A DNA stretch of 64,000 nucleotides from Pseudomonas frederiksbergensis (GTDB lineage: Bacteria; Pseudomonadota; Gammaproteobacteria; Pseudomonadales; Pseudomonadaceae): positions 124,001 through 188,000 of the forward strand of contig NZ_MOBM01000005.1 of NCBI RefSeq assembly GCF_003732275.1, in the 5' to 3' direction. Shown piece after piece: positions 1-8,150 of this stretch (its first letter is position 1; each line of letters begins with the position of its first letter). Below the pieces are notes generated by a model that saw nothing but the letters and a program-made list of their open reading frames with translations, was not told the DNA's origin and did not search any database. The position numbers and the translations under genes are program-made.

Positions 1-126
1 ATTGATGAGGCAGAGGCGCTGAAACATGCAGATTCGGTGAACAACTTGCGCCTGCGGCTGAAAATGCACGCCGAGGCTACGCCTGGGCCCCATACGCCGC
101 CGGGGGAATGGGGATTAGTGGACTGA
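1..126 (+). CDS. 3' end of an unidentified gene (partial)
   Basis: Frame 1 is open from the first base and stops with TGA at 124-126, giving 41 C-terminal residues rich in charged and Leu/Arg residues and ending GEWGLVD. The start lies outside the window. I do not recognise the family. The last third of this coding sequence lies inside a tandem duplication that continues to about 440, so the same stop is repeated downstream at about 308. It may be a real gene end or simply an open frame. Confidence 0.4.
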   Translation: MDEAEALKHADSVNNLRLRLKMHAEATPGPHTPPGEWGLVD

Positions 127-149
127 CGGGGCCGCCGCTGATCAAAAAT

Positions 150-237
150 GTGGGAGCGAGCCTGCTCGCGATAGCGGTGTGTCAGGCGACATCAATATTG
201 ATTGACCCGGCGCCATCGCGAGCAGGCTCGCTCCCAC
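150..237. repeat. REPIN, GTGGGAGCGAGCCTGCTCGCGAT family, copy 1
   Basis: Two inverted REP arms (GTGGGAGCGAGCCTGCTCG and its complement) enclose about 40 bases, so the whole unit can fold into a long hairpin. Paired REPs of this kind are dispersed by REP-associated tyrosine transposases in fluorescent pseudomonads. It lies between the upstream partial gene and aacS, whose transcripts converge here. Confidence 0.85.
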
Positions 238-332
238 AGTGGATCTATGGCTTCAATCGTTCAGTGCCTGGGCCCCATGCATCGCCGGGGATGGGGGTTA
301 GTGGACTGATGGGGCCGCCGCTGATCAAAAAT

Positions 333-420
333 GTGGGAGCGAGCCTGCTCGCGATAGCGGTGTGTCAGGCGACATCAATATTGATTGACCCGGCGCCATC
401 GCGAGCAGGCTCGCTCCCAC
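333..420. repeat. REPIN, same family, copy 2
   Basis: Same sequence as the unit at 150-237, including the loop GATAGCGGTGTGTCAGGCGA, so it was copied by the local tandem duplication and not by a separate insertion. It ends 14 bases before the aacS stop codon. Confidence 0.85.
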
Positions 421-434
421 AGTGGATCTACGCT

Positions 435-2390
435 TCAATCATCCAATTCAGGGCGGTCACGAAACTGCTCCAGCGCCTCGGGATTGGCCAGTGCGTCGGT
501 GTTCTTCACCTTCTGGCCATGCACCACATTCCTCACCGCCAGCTCGACCACCTTGCCGCTGATGGTCCGCGGAATGTCCGTCACCGCGACAATCTTCGCC
601 GGTACATGCCGTGGTGTGGTGTTGGCGCGGATGACCTGGCGAATCTGTTGTTGCAGCGCTTCGTCCAGCTCGACACCGTCACGCAACTTCACGAACAGCA
701 CCACTCGCACGTCATCCTGCCATTGCTGGCCAATGGCGACGCTGTCCAGCACCTGCGGGACTTTCTCCACCTGACGATAGATTTCTGCCGTGCCGATGCG
801 GACACCGCCGGGGTTGAGCACCGCGTCGGAGCGGCCGTGGATCAGCATGCCGCCGTGAGGCAGTTCCTCGGCGTAATCGCCCTGGGCCCAGACGCCGGGG
901 AACAGGCTGAAATAGGACTTTCGCAGCTTCTCCCCGTCAGGGTCATGCCACAGGCCGATGGGCATGGCCGGAAAATGTCGGGTGCATACCAGTTCACCTT
1001 TTTCCCCGATCACAGGTTGCCCGTCGTCGTTCCAGACTTCGACCGCCATGCCCAGGCTCTTGCACTGCATTTCGCCACGGCGTACCGGCAGCACCGGATT
1101 GCCAATCACAAAGCACGAAACGATGTCGGTGCCGCCAGACATCGAGGACAGGCACAGGTCGGACTTGAACGCGCGGTAGACGTAATCGAAGCTTTGCGGC
1201 GACAGCGCGGAACCGGTGGACAGCACGGTTTTCAGGCTGCTCAGGTCATGACTTTCGCACGGCTTCACGCCGTTGCTTTCCAGCGCGGTGAGGAACTTGG
1301 GGCTGGTGCCGAAGACGTTGATGCGTTCGTCGTCGATCAGATCGATCAAACGCTCCGGGCCTGGATGAAATGGCGAGCCGTCATACAGCACCACGGCGCT
1401 GTCGACGGCCAGGGCCGAGACCAGCCAGTTCCACATCATCCAGCCGCAAGTGGTGTAGTAGAACAAACGGTCGCCGGTACCGAGATCGGTGTGCAGGCCA
1501 TGTTCCTTGACGTGTTGCAGCAGCACGCCGCCGGTGCTGTGAACAATGCACTTCGGCACGCCGGTGGTGCCGCTGGAGTAGAGGATGTACAGCGGATGAG
1601 CGAAGGGCACGGGAACGAATTGCGGCTCGCCGTCCGGGTCGTAGAAATCGTCCCACAGCGTCACGTTGGCCTGGCTGCGGAAGTCTTCGATGTGCGCCTG
1701 GGGGCGTGCGTAAGGCACAACGATCAGCTGCTGCAAGGACGGCAGTTGCCCGAGGATTTCGTTGACCTTGGTCGTCTGGTCGATGTCCTTGCCAGCGTAG
1801 CGGTAACCGGCGCAGGTGATCAGCACTTTAGGCTCGATCTGGCCGAAACGGTCGATCACCCCATGAGTACCGAAATCTGGCGAGGAACAAGACCAGATCG
1901 CGCCCAGACTGGTGGTGGCGAGCATCGCCACCAGGGTTTGCCAGGTGTTCGGCATGCACGCGGCCACGCGGTCGCCAAGGCCGACACCGGCGGCTATCAG
2001 GCCGTTTTGAAAACCGGCGACATGGCTCGCCAATTCGGCCCAGGTCAGTTGTTCCCGTTGGCCGTTTTCGCCGATGGCCACCACCGCCACGGCATCGTCG
2101 CGACGGCGCAGCAGGTGTTCGGCGAAGTTCAGGGTGGCGCCGGGGAACCACTGGGCGCTGGGCATTTGTGTGCCCTCCATCAGCACAGCGTCTGGCTGAT
2201 CGTGAAAACGGATGTCGAAGAAATCGACGATGGCCTGCCAGAAAGCTTCCCGCTGATCGATGCTCCACTGGTGCAGGGCAGGGTAGTCGGCGATTTCAAG
2301 GGAGTGTCGCTGACTGACGAAGCGCCGGAAGGCCTCCATGCGGGTCTTGCTGATGCGCTCGGTGCCGGGTTGCCAGAGGATGTCGGACAT
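435..2390 (-). CDS. aacS: Acetoacetyl-CoA synthetase
   Basis: 651 residues, the usual length for bacterial acetoacetyl-CoA synthetase (EC 6.2.1.16), which joins acetoacetate to CoA with ATP so that ketone-body carbon can enter as acetoacetyl-CoA. The AMP-binding P-loop YSSGTTGVPKC is present, as is the C-terminal TISGKVVELAV stretch with the acyl-adenylate lysine. The frame is open 79 codons further upstream, but that part is a REPIN translated through; the start MSDILWQPG at 2390 matches the family. It is the last gene of the 3-hydroxybutyrate operon gntP-bdhA-aacS, separated from bdhA by a 148-base gap holding a REPIN that could uncouple its expression. It should act directly after BdhA, which makes acetoacetate. 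Confidence 0.93.
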   Translation of the reverse strand: MSDILWQPGTERISKTRMEAFRRFVSQRHSLEIADYPALHQWSIDQREAFWQAIVDFFDIRFHDQPDAVLMEGTQMPSAQWFPGATLNFAEHLLRRRDDAVAVVAIGENGQREQLTWAELASHVAGFQNGLIAAGVGLGDRVAACMPNTWQTLVAMLATTSLGAIWSCSSPDFGTHGVIDRFGQIEPKVLITCAGYRYAGKDIDQTTKVNEILGQLPSLQQLIVVPYARPQAHIEDFRSQANVTLWDDFYDPDGEPQFVPVPFAHPLYILYSSGTTGVPKCIVHSTGGVLLQHVKEHGLHTDLGTGDRLFYYTTCGWMMWNWLVSALAVDSAVVLYDGSPFHPGPERLIDLIDDERINVFGTSPKFLTALESNGVKPCESHDLSSLKTVLSTGSALSPQSFDYVYRAFKSDLCLSSMSGGTDIVSCFVIGNPVLPVRRGEMQCKSLGMAVEVWNDDGQPVIGEKGELVCTRHFPAMPIGLWHDPDGEKLRKSYFSLFPGVWAQGDYAEELPHGGMLIHGRSDAVLNPGGVRIGTAEIYRQVEKVPQVLDSVAIGQQWQDDVRVVLFVKLRDGVELDEALQQQIRQVIRANTTPRHVPAKIVAVTDIPRTISGKVVELAVRNVVHGQKVKNTDALANPEALEQFRDRPELDD

Positions 2391-2427
2391 GGCTTGGCCT
2401 CTTTTTCTTATGTGTACACAGTCTACT

Positions 2428-2522
2428 GTGGCGAGGGAGTTTGCTCCCGCTGGACAGCACAGCTGTCCCAAAACCGATTTACGACTGCTTCGCAGCCGAA
2501 CGGGAGCAAGCTCCCTCGCCAC
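2428..2522. repeat. REPIN, GTGGCGAGGG family
   Basis: Outer arms GTGGCGAGGGAGTTTGCTCCC and complement, with inner arms around GGACAGCACAGCTGTCC and CGACTGCTTCGCAGCCG. Sits in the bdhA-aacS gap, where it could stop 3' decay or attenuate read-through into aacS. A related, longer unit is at 40828-40945. Confidence 0.85.
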
Positions 2523-2538
2523 AGGGGTTACCGGTGGT

Positions 2539-3312
2539 TCATTGCGCCAACCACCCACCATCAATATTCCACGCAGCGCCACGCACCTGGCTACCGGCCT
2601 GGCTGCATAAAAACAGCACCAACTCACCCAGCTGCGGCGGGGTCACGAATTCCAGGGACGGTTGCTTCTCGGCCAGCAAATCATGTTGCGCCTGCTGCGG
2701 GTCGATCCCGGTCGCGGCGCGATCATCGATCTGCTTCTGCACCAGCGGCGTCAGCACCCAACCCGGGCAGATGGCGTTGCAGGTGACGTTCGTTGTAGCC
2801 GTTTCCAGGCCGACCACTTTGGTCAGGCCGATCACGCCATGCTTGGCCGCAACATAAGCCGCCTTGCCCACCGAACCGACCTGGCCATGCACGGAGGCGA
2901 TGTTGATGATCCGTCCCCAGCCCTTGGTGCGCATCCCCGGCAAACTTAAACGGGTGCTGTGAAACACCGACGACAGGTTGATCGCAATGATCGAATCCCA
3001 GCGCTCGACCGGAAAATCTTCCACCGACGCCACGTGCTGGATGCCCGCGTTGTTGACCAGGATATCCACGCCGCCGAACTCACGCTCGGCGTACTCGATC
3101 ATATCGGCGATCTGCGCCGGGTCGCTGACGTCGGCCGGGTGATGGCCGACCTTGCCGCCGAATTGTTCGACTTCGGCAATCACCCTGGACGCATCGCCGA
3201 AACCGTTGAGGATCAGGTTGGCGCCAGCCTTGGCCAGGCTCAGGGCGATTCCCAGGCCGATGCCGCTAGTGGAACCGGTGACCAGTGCGGTCTTGCCCGA
3301 AAGAGTCGTCAT
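2539..3312 (-). CDS. bdhA: D-3-hydroxybutyrate dehydrogenase
   Basis: 257-residue classical short-chain dehydrogenase (EC 1.1.1.30) that oxidises (R)-3-hydroxybutyrate to acetoacetate with NAD+. The cofactor motif TGSTSGIG is at residues 12-19, NNAG at 87-90, and the catalytic Ser140, Tyr153 and Lys157 are present (YVAAK). The C-terminal RGAAWNIDGGWLAQ is characteristic of 3-hydroxybutyrate dehydrogenases as opposed to other SDRs. I take MTTLSGKTAL as start; the frame is open five codons upstream but that would run into gntP. It begins 7 bases after the gntP stop, so the two are co-transcribed. Confidence 0.94.
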   Translation of the reverse strand: MTTLSGKTALVTGSTSGIGLGIALSLAKAGANLILNGFGDASRVIAEVEQFGGKVGHHPADVSDPAQIADMIEYAEREFGGVDILVNNAGIQHVASVEDFPVERWDSIIAINLSSVFHSTRLSLPGMRTKGWGRIINIASVHGQVGSVGKAAYVAAKHGVIGLTKVVGLETATTNVTCNAICPGWVLTPLVQKQIDDRAATGIDPQQAQHDLLAEKQPSLEFVTPPQLGELVLFLCSQAGSQVRGAAWNIDGGWLAQ

Positions 3313-3319
3313 GAATACC

Positions 3320-4711
3320 TCACACAATGCCAGTGGCGTAGAAAGTACCGATCACCACAAAAACAGCGAGTGTCTTGATCAGCGTAATACAGAAAATGTC
3401 TTTGTAGGCCTCGCGGTGGGTCAAACCGGTGACCGCCAGCAAAGTAATCACCGCGCCGTTGTGCGGCAGGGTGTCCATGCCGCCACTGGCCATCGCGGCG
3501 ACCCGGTGCAGCACTTCCAGCGGAATATTGGCGGCGTGGGCGGCGCTGATGAACGTCTCGGACATCGCCGCCAGGGCAATGCTCATGCCGCCCGACGCCG
3601 AACCGGTGATGCCGGCCAGCAGGGTCACGGTAATCGCTTCGTTGACCAGCGGGTTGGGAATGCTTTTGAGCCAGCCGGACAGCACCAGAAAACCCGGTAG
3701 CGACGCGATTACTGCACCGAAACCGTATTCCGATGCGGTGTTCATCGCCGCCAGCAGCGCGCCGCTGACCGCACTTTTACTGCCTTCAGCCAACTTGCCG
3801 CGAATCGTCTGAAAGGCGAACACCAGCACCATGACGATGCCCACCAGCAAGGCTGCCTGGACCGCCCAGATCGCCGTCAGTTTGGCGATGTCGGTGGTCA
3901 CCGGTGCTGCCATTCCCGGTAGTGCGAGGCTGTGGGTCTTGCCGTACCACAGCGGAATCCAGCGGGTGAACAGCAGGTTCATCAGGCCCACCATCAACAG
4001 CGGCGAGAGTGCGATCCACGGGTTGGGCAGCTTGATGTCCGGCGCTGTTTCCGGCTCGTTGCGCAGCTCTGAACCATAACCTTCACCGCTGCGCTGGGCC
4101 TTGTTGCGCTGGCGCTGGAGAAACAGCATGCCGGCGCAGAACACGAAAATCGTGCCGATCAATCCTAGCCACGGTGCCGCCCAGGCGGTGGTGTTGAAGA
4201 AGGTGCTGGGGATGATGTTCTGGATCTGCGGCGTGCCGGGCAGGGCATCCATGGTGAACGAGAACGCGCCGAGGGCGATGGTCGCCGGGATCAGGCGCTT
4301 GGGGATATTGCTCTGGCGGAACATCTCGGCGGCAAACGGGTAGACCGCAAACACCACCACAAACAGCGACACGCCGCCGTAAGTGAGCAGGGCGCAGACC
4401 AACACGATCACCAGCATCGCCTGACGAGTGCCGAGCAAACGAATTGCCGCTGCGACGATGGAGCGGGAGAAGCCCGACAACTCGATCAGCTTGCCGAACA
4501 CGGCACCGAGCAGGAACACCGGGAAATACAGTTTGACGAAGCCGACCATTTTTTCCATGAACACCCCGGTGAAGACTGGGGCAACGGCGGAAGGGTCGGT
4601 GAGCAGGACGGCGCCGAGGGCGGCGATCGGGGCAAAGAGGATAACGCTGTAGCCACGGTAAGCAGCCACCATCAGCAGCGTGAGAGCTGCCAAGGCAATG
4701 ATCACACTCAT
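3320..4711 (-). CDS. GntP-family permease, probably 3-hydroxybutyrate uptake
   Basis: 463 residues, almost entirely hydrophobic helices, with GntP-family signatures (TYGGVSLFVVVFAVYPFAAE, and MDALPGTPQIQNIIPS after it). The family moves gluconate and other hydroxy-acids with protons across the inner membrane. Position as first gene of an operon with bdhA and aacS, next to an HbcR-type regulator, argues that the substrate is (R)-3-hydroxybutyrate. The start at 4711 follows a leader of about 40 bases after a sigma-54 promoter. Substrate is inferred from context only. Confidence 0.88.
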   Translation of the reverse strand: MSVIIALAALTLLMVAAYRGYSVILFAPIAALGAVLLTDPSAVAPVFTGVFMEKMVGFVKLYFPVFLLGAVFGKLIELSGFSRSIVAAAIRLLGTRQAMLVIVLVCALLTYGGVSLFVVVFAVYPFAAEMFRQSNIPKRLIPATIALGAFSFTMDALPGTPQIQNIIPSTFFNTTAWAAPWLGLIGTIFVFCAGMLFLQRQRNKAQRSGEGYGSELRNEPETAPDIKLPNPWIALSPLLMVGLMNLLFTRWIPLWYGKTHSLALPGMAAPVTTDIAKLTAIWAVQAALLVGIVMVLVFAFQTIRGKLAEGSKSAVSGALLAAMNTASEYGFGAVIASLPGFLVLSGWLKSIPNPLVNEAITVTLLAGITGSASGGMSIALAAMSETFISAAHAANIPLEVLHRVAAMASGGMDTLPHNGAVITLLAVTGLTHREAYKDIFCITLIKTLAVFVVIGTFYATGIV

Positions 4712-4764
4712 GGTGTGTCTCCTGGATTGTTATTTTTGTAGGGGAAGCTTTGTGGAAGGGCTGT

Positions 4765-4780
4765 AGCGAGTTTCGTGCCA
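4765..4780 (-). promoter_or_regulatory. Sigma-54 (RpoN) promoter of gntP-bdhA-aacS
   Basis: On the minus strand the sequence reads TGGCAC-GAAAC-TCGCT, matching the -24/-12 consensus TGGCAC-N5-TTGCW with a single mismatch and exact spacing of the GG and GC doublets. It lies 54 bases upstream of the gntP ATG. The neighbouring regulator has the GAFTGA sigma-54 contact loop, so enhancer-dependent transcription is expected. Confidence 0.82.
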
Positions 4781-4843
4781 GAAGATTAAGTTATTGAAAT
4801 ATAAGGTTTTATTCTGTTTTTTTTGAACGCTTGGAAGGCTGTG

Positions 4844-4859
4844 GTCTCTATTTTGAGAC
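4844..4859. promoter_or_regulatory. Candidate activator (HbcR) enhancer site 1
   Basis: Inverted repeat GTCTC-N6-GAGAC, about 64 bases upstream of the -24 element of the sigma-54 promoter. The same palindrome with the same spacer length recurs at 4986-5001, which supports use as an upstream activating sequence bound by the Fis-type HTH dimer of the adjacent activator. Inferred from sequence only. Confidence 0.6.
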
Positions 4860-4870
4860 GTTCGGCGCCC

Positions 4871-4950
4871 AAAAAGATCGCAGCCTTCGGCAGCTCCTAC
4901 AGGGGAACGCGGAAATCCACTGTAGGAGCTGCCGAAGGCTGCGATCTTTT
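4871..4950. repeat. REPIN, TGTAGGAGCTGCCGAAGGCT family
   Basis: Arms AAGATCGCAGCCTTCGGCAG and complement enclose about 30 bases. It sits exactly between the two GTCTC-N6-GAGAC palindromes, so its insertion would have pushed an enhancer site about 80 bases further from the promoter. Confidence 0.85.
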
Positions 4951-4985
4951 GACCCTGAAAAACCTATCTACAAATGGAGATCAAT

Positions 4986-5001
4986 GTCTCTTTATGGAGA
5001 C
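4986..5001. promoter_or_regulatory. Candidate activator (HbcR) enhancer site 2
   Basis: Second GTCTC-N6-GAGAC palindrome, overlapping the stop codon of the regulator gene (TAA at 4992-4994). Roughly 205 bases upstream of the sigma-54 promoter, within normal enhancer range. Confidence 0.55.
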
Positions 5002-6407
5002 TCCGCAATCCCCAACGCCACCATCTTCTTGTACAACGTCGACCGCCCCAGCCCCAGCCGAGCCGCCGCTTCGATAACCTTCCCGCCGCAGTGCGCGAGG
5101 GCGGATTCAATCAACTGCCGATCAAACCGCTCGCGAGCCTCACTGAAGGTTTCATGGGCAACCGGCTCGATGGCCAAGGGCGCCACACGCTGCACTGGCG
5201 TAAAACTGCCAATCGCCGCGCGGATATCCGCCGCGTTCAGCATCAAATCATCACTGAGCAAGGCGGCGCGCTCCAGGACGTTGCGCAGTTCGCGGATGTT
5301 CCCTGGCCAAGCGTGTTGACCCAATAAATCCAAAGCTTCGGGGTTCAGTTCGTGCTGACTGCGCAGCTCTTCGAGGATCGCTTCGCTGAGGGCCGGCAGG
5401 TCGTCGAGGCGATCACGCAGGGGCGGGACTTGAATCGGCAGCACGTTGAGACGGTAATACAAGTCGGCACGAAACTCGCCGCGTTTGATCGCCGCCTCCA
5501 GATCGGTGGAGGTGGCAGCGATCACTCGCACATCGCTTTGAATCACTTCGTTGGAGCCCACCGGCTCGAACTCCTTTTCCTGCAACACCCGCAGCAACTT
5601 GCTCTGCAGTGGCAGCGGCATGTCGCCGATCTCATCGAGAAACAGCGTGCCGCCCTGAGCGATCTGCAACTTGCCGGTGCGGCCCTTGCGATCGGCGCCG
5701 GTGAACGCGCCGGGGGCGGTGCCAAAGAACTCGGCTTCCAGCAGCGACTCGGGAATTGCCGCGCTGTTGATGCTGACGAAGGCTTTGTGCGCCCGAGGCG
5801 AGGCGCCGTGGATCGCCTGGGCCAGCAGCTCTTTGCCGGTACCGGTTTCGCCCAGCAACAACACCGGTGACTCGGCACTGGCGCTGCGCCGGGCGCGGCG
5901 TTTGACTTCGAGGCTGGCGGCGCTGGTGCCGATGAAATGGGCGAAGTTGTACTTGGTCTGCCGCGCCCGCAGCAGCGAGCGAGTCGATGCCAGTTCTTCC
6001 TGCATGCTCAGGTAGCGCTTGAGCATCGGCGACAGGCTGCGCAATTCATCGAACAGGGCAAAACCGATGGCGCCGATAACCGCGCCGGCATCGTCGTGAA
6101 TCGGCAGGCGCATCACCACCAGCGGTTCCTTGGGGGTGTCCTGCATGTCCAGCAGGATGGGGCGTCCAGTGCGCACCACCTCACGCAACAGGCTGCCGGG
6201 GATCACGCTTTCACAGGCCCTGCCGATTGCACCTTCGGCCGACTCGAGACCGAAGCGCCGGGCATAACGCTCGTTCATCCAGACGATGTTCGCATCGCGG
6301 TCGACAATCACCGTGCCTTCGCTCGATTGCTCGATGATTTCGAACAGCGAGCGGATCGCCAGGGTGCGAACGCGTTGGTAGTCCTTGAGGCTTTCGGTGG
6401 TGTTCAT
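4992..6407 (-). CDS. hbcR: Sigma-54-dependent activator of 3-hydroxybutyrate metabolism
   Basis: 471 residues: N-terminal PAS-like sensor (about 20-120), AAA+ ATPase (about 155-390) with Walker A GETGTGKE (186-193), the sigma-54 loop GAFTGA (233-238) and Walker B LFLDEIGD (255-262), and a C-terminal Fis-type HTH (about 440-465). This is the architecture of P. aeruginosa PA2005/HbcR, which with RpoN drives (R)-3-hydroxybutyrate catabolic genes. No phosphoacceptor receiver domain is seen, so a small-molecule signal via PAS is likely. I start at MNTTESLKDY (6407); the extra open frame upstream is REP sequence. It lies just upstream of, and codirectional with, its probable target operon. Confidence 0.86.
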   Translation of the reverse strand: MNTTESLKDYQRVRTLAIRSLFEIIEQSSEGTVIVDRDANIVWMNERYARRFGLESAEGAIGRACESVIPGSLLREVVRTGRPILLDMQDTPKEPLVVMRLPIHDDAGAVIGAIGFALFDELRSLSPMLKRYLSMQEELASTRSLLRARQTKYNFAHFIGTSAASLEVKRRARRSASAESPVLLLGETGTGKELLAQAIHGASPRAHKAFVSINSAAIPESLLEAEFFGTAPGAFTGADRKGRTGKLQIAQGGTLFLDEIGDMPLPLQSKLLRVLQEKEFEPVGSNEVIQSDVRVIAATSTDLEAAIKRGEFRADLYYRLNVLPIQVPPLRDRLDDLPALSEAILEELRSQHELNPEALDLLGQHAWPGNIRELRNVLERAALLSDDLMLNAADIRAAIGSFTPVQRVAPLAIEPVAHETFSEARERFDRQLIESALAHCGGKVIEAAARLGLGRSTLYKKMVALGIAESP

Positions 6408-6448
6408 GGGCTTCTTGTCCAGAATGTGTGGTGTTTGTTCGGACCCCA

Positions 6449-6523
6449 TCGCGAGCAGGCTCGCTCCCACACTGGATTGCATTAACACTTCAATTCAAAT
6501 GTGGGAGCGAGCCTGCTCGCGAT
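6449..6523. repeat. REPIN, GTGGGAGCGAGCCTGCTCGCGAT family, inverted arm order
   Basis: Same arms as the units at 150 and 333 but in the opposite order (ATCGCGAGCAGG... then ...CCTGCTCGCGAT), with 30 bases between. Lies between the yejF stop and the hbcR start. Confidence 0.82.
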
Positions 6524-6561
6524 GGCCGCGATGCGGTCTGACGACATGACGCCGATTATGC

Positions 6562-8136
6562 CTACCCCGGATGCGCCGCCGCCAACAGCTCTTTGGTATA
6601 CGGATGCTGCGGCGAACCGAACACATCGTGGCTCGCGCCGCTTTCCACCACTTTGCCATCCTTGATCACAATCATGTCGTGGGCCAGGGCGCGCACCACC
6701 GCCAGGTCGTGGCTGATGAACAGGTAGGTCAGGCCATGTTTCTCCTGCAGCTGGCGGAGCAGGGCGACCACTTGTTTTTGCACTGTGCGATCCAGCGCCG
6801 AGGTCGGTTCGTCGAGCAGGATCAGCGCCGGTTTGAGCACCAGCGCGCGGGCAATAGCGATGCGCTGGCGTTGGCCGCCGGAGAATTCGTGCGGGTAGCG
6901 ATGACGGCTTTGCGGGTCGAGGCCGACTTCTTCCAGTGCCCGGATCACCTGGGCTTCGCATTCATCCGGGGTGGATTGGCTATGCACCTCAAGGCCTTCA
7001 CTGATGATCTGCGCCACCGACATGCGCGGGCTGAGACTGCCGAAGGGGTCCTGGAACACCACCTGCATCTTCTTGCGCCACGGTCGCAGCTGCTTTTGCG
7101 TCAGGCCATCCAGCGCCTCACCCTGAAAGCGAATGCTGCCTTCGGAATCAAGCAAGCGCAGGATCGCCTGACCGAGCGTGGACTTGCCCGATCCGGACTC
7201 GCCGACGATGCCCAGCGTCTTGCCGCGCTGAACATTCAGGCTGATGCCATCCACTGCGCGCAGGTAAGTTTTACGCTGAAACAGGCCACCACCGATGGCG
7301 AACTGCACTTGCAGATTATCCACTTCCAGCACTTTTTCGCGCTCGTCCCGGGGCAGGGCTTCGCCTTCCGGTTCGGCGTTCAATAGTACGCAGCTGTAAG
7401 GATGTTTCGGCTCGGTGAACAATGTTTCGCAGGGCGCCTGCTCGACGATTTCCCCGGCACGCATCACGCACACCCGTTGGGCGATGCTGCGCACCAGATT
7501 GAGGTCGTGGCTGATCAGCAGCAGCGACATACCGAGCCGCTTTTGCAGGGATTTGAGCAGCAGCAGGATCTTGCGCTGCACCGTCACATCCAGCGCGGTG
7601 GTCGGCTCATCGGCGATCAGCAATTCCGGCTCGCAGGCCAGGGCCATGGCGATCATCACCCGTTGCCGTTGGCCGCCGGACAATTGATGGGGATAGGCCT
7701 TGAGCCGCTCTTCGGGTTTCTGGATGCCCACCAGTTGCAGCAACTCGAGAATCCGCGCTTGCGCCGCTTTACCGCCCAGCCCCTTATGCAGCAGCAGGGT
7801 TTCGCCGATCTGCTTTTCAACGCTGTGCAGCGGGTTGAGGGAGGTCATCGGCTCCTGGAAGATCATCGCAATCCGGTTGCCGCGCAGCTCGCGCAGGATC
7901 TTGACGTCGGCGCCGATCAGCTCCTGGCCACGATAGCGAATGCTGCCGGTGGTTTCAGTGCCGGTCTCGGGCAGCAGTTGCAGGATCGAGTGGGCGGTCA
8001 CCGATTTGCCGGAACCCGACTCGCCGACCAGCGCCAGGCATTCGCCGGGGCGGATGTCCAGGCACAGGTTGCGCACCACGGTCTGGCCGCTGAAGGCCAC
8101 GCTGAGGTCACGGATTTCGATCAGGTTGTCACTCAT
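6562..8136 (-). CDS. yejF: Microcin C/oligopeptide ABC transporter, double ATPase
   Basis: 524 residues made of two fused ABC ATPase domains. Each has Walker A GESGSGKS, a signature ([22 protein letters not shown]) and Walker B ([24 protein letters not shown]). The family powers uptake of peptides and, in E. coli, the peptide-nucleotide antibiotic microcin C. I choose [15 protein letters not shown] (8136), which aligns with the E. coli N-terminus and has GGA upstream; an ATG six codons earlier (8154) overlaps the yejE stop as ATGA and is an alternative. Last gene of yejA-yejB-yejE-yejF. Confidence 0.92.
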   Translation of the reverse strand: MSDNLIEIRDLSVAFSGQTVVRNLCLDIRPGECLALVGESGSGKSVTAHSILQLLPETGTETTGSIRYRGQELIGADVKILRELRGNRIAMIFQEPMTSLNPLHSVEKQIGETLLLHKGLGGKAAQARILELLQLVGIQKPEERLKAYPHQLSGGQRQRVMIAMALACEPELLIADEPTTALDVTVQRKILLLLKSLQKRLGMSLLLISHDLNLVRSIAQRVCVMRAGEIVEQAPCETLFTEPKHPYSCVLLNAEPEGEALPRDEREKVLEVDNLQVQFAIGGGLFQRKTYLRAVDGISLNVQRGKTLGIVGESGSGKSTLGQAILRLLDSEGSIRFQGEALDGLTQKQLRPWRKKMQVVFQDPFGSLSPRMSVAQIISEGLEVHSQSTPDECEAQVIRALEEVGLDPQSRHRYPHEFSGGQRQRIAIARALVLKPALILLDEPTSALDRTVQKQVVALLRQLQEKHGLTYLFISHDLAVVRALAHDMIVIKDGKVVESGASHDVFGSPQHPYTKELLAAAHPG

Positions 8137-8150
8137 ATCAACAGTCCGCG

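Larger units (their letters stand above)
81..440. repeat. Imperfect tandem duplication carrying a gene end and a REPIN
   Basis: Two copies of a unit of about 184 bases lie head to tail (about 81-265 and 266-440). Each begins GCCTGGGCCCCAT, passes through the TGA that ends the upstream reading frame, then GGGGCCGCCGCTGATCAAAA, a REPIN, and GTGGATCTA plus CTTCAATC. They differ by a few substitutions and small indels in the first 40 bases and are nearly identical across the REPIN. The second copy runs into the aacS stop codon at 435. Confidence 0.9.

Noticed and set aside
150..420. CRISPR-like array
   Set aside because: Only two long repeats with internal inverted symmetry and no regular spacers; they are REPINs within a tandem duplication. 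No cas genes nearby.
108..2786. Open frame of 892 codons on the plus strand
   Set aside because: It runs through the duplicated REPINs and then antisense to aacS; its translation has no family character while the minus strand gives a perfect acetoacetyl-CoA synthetase.
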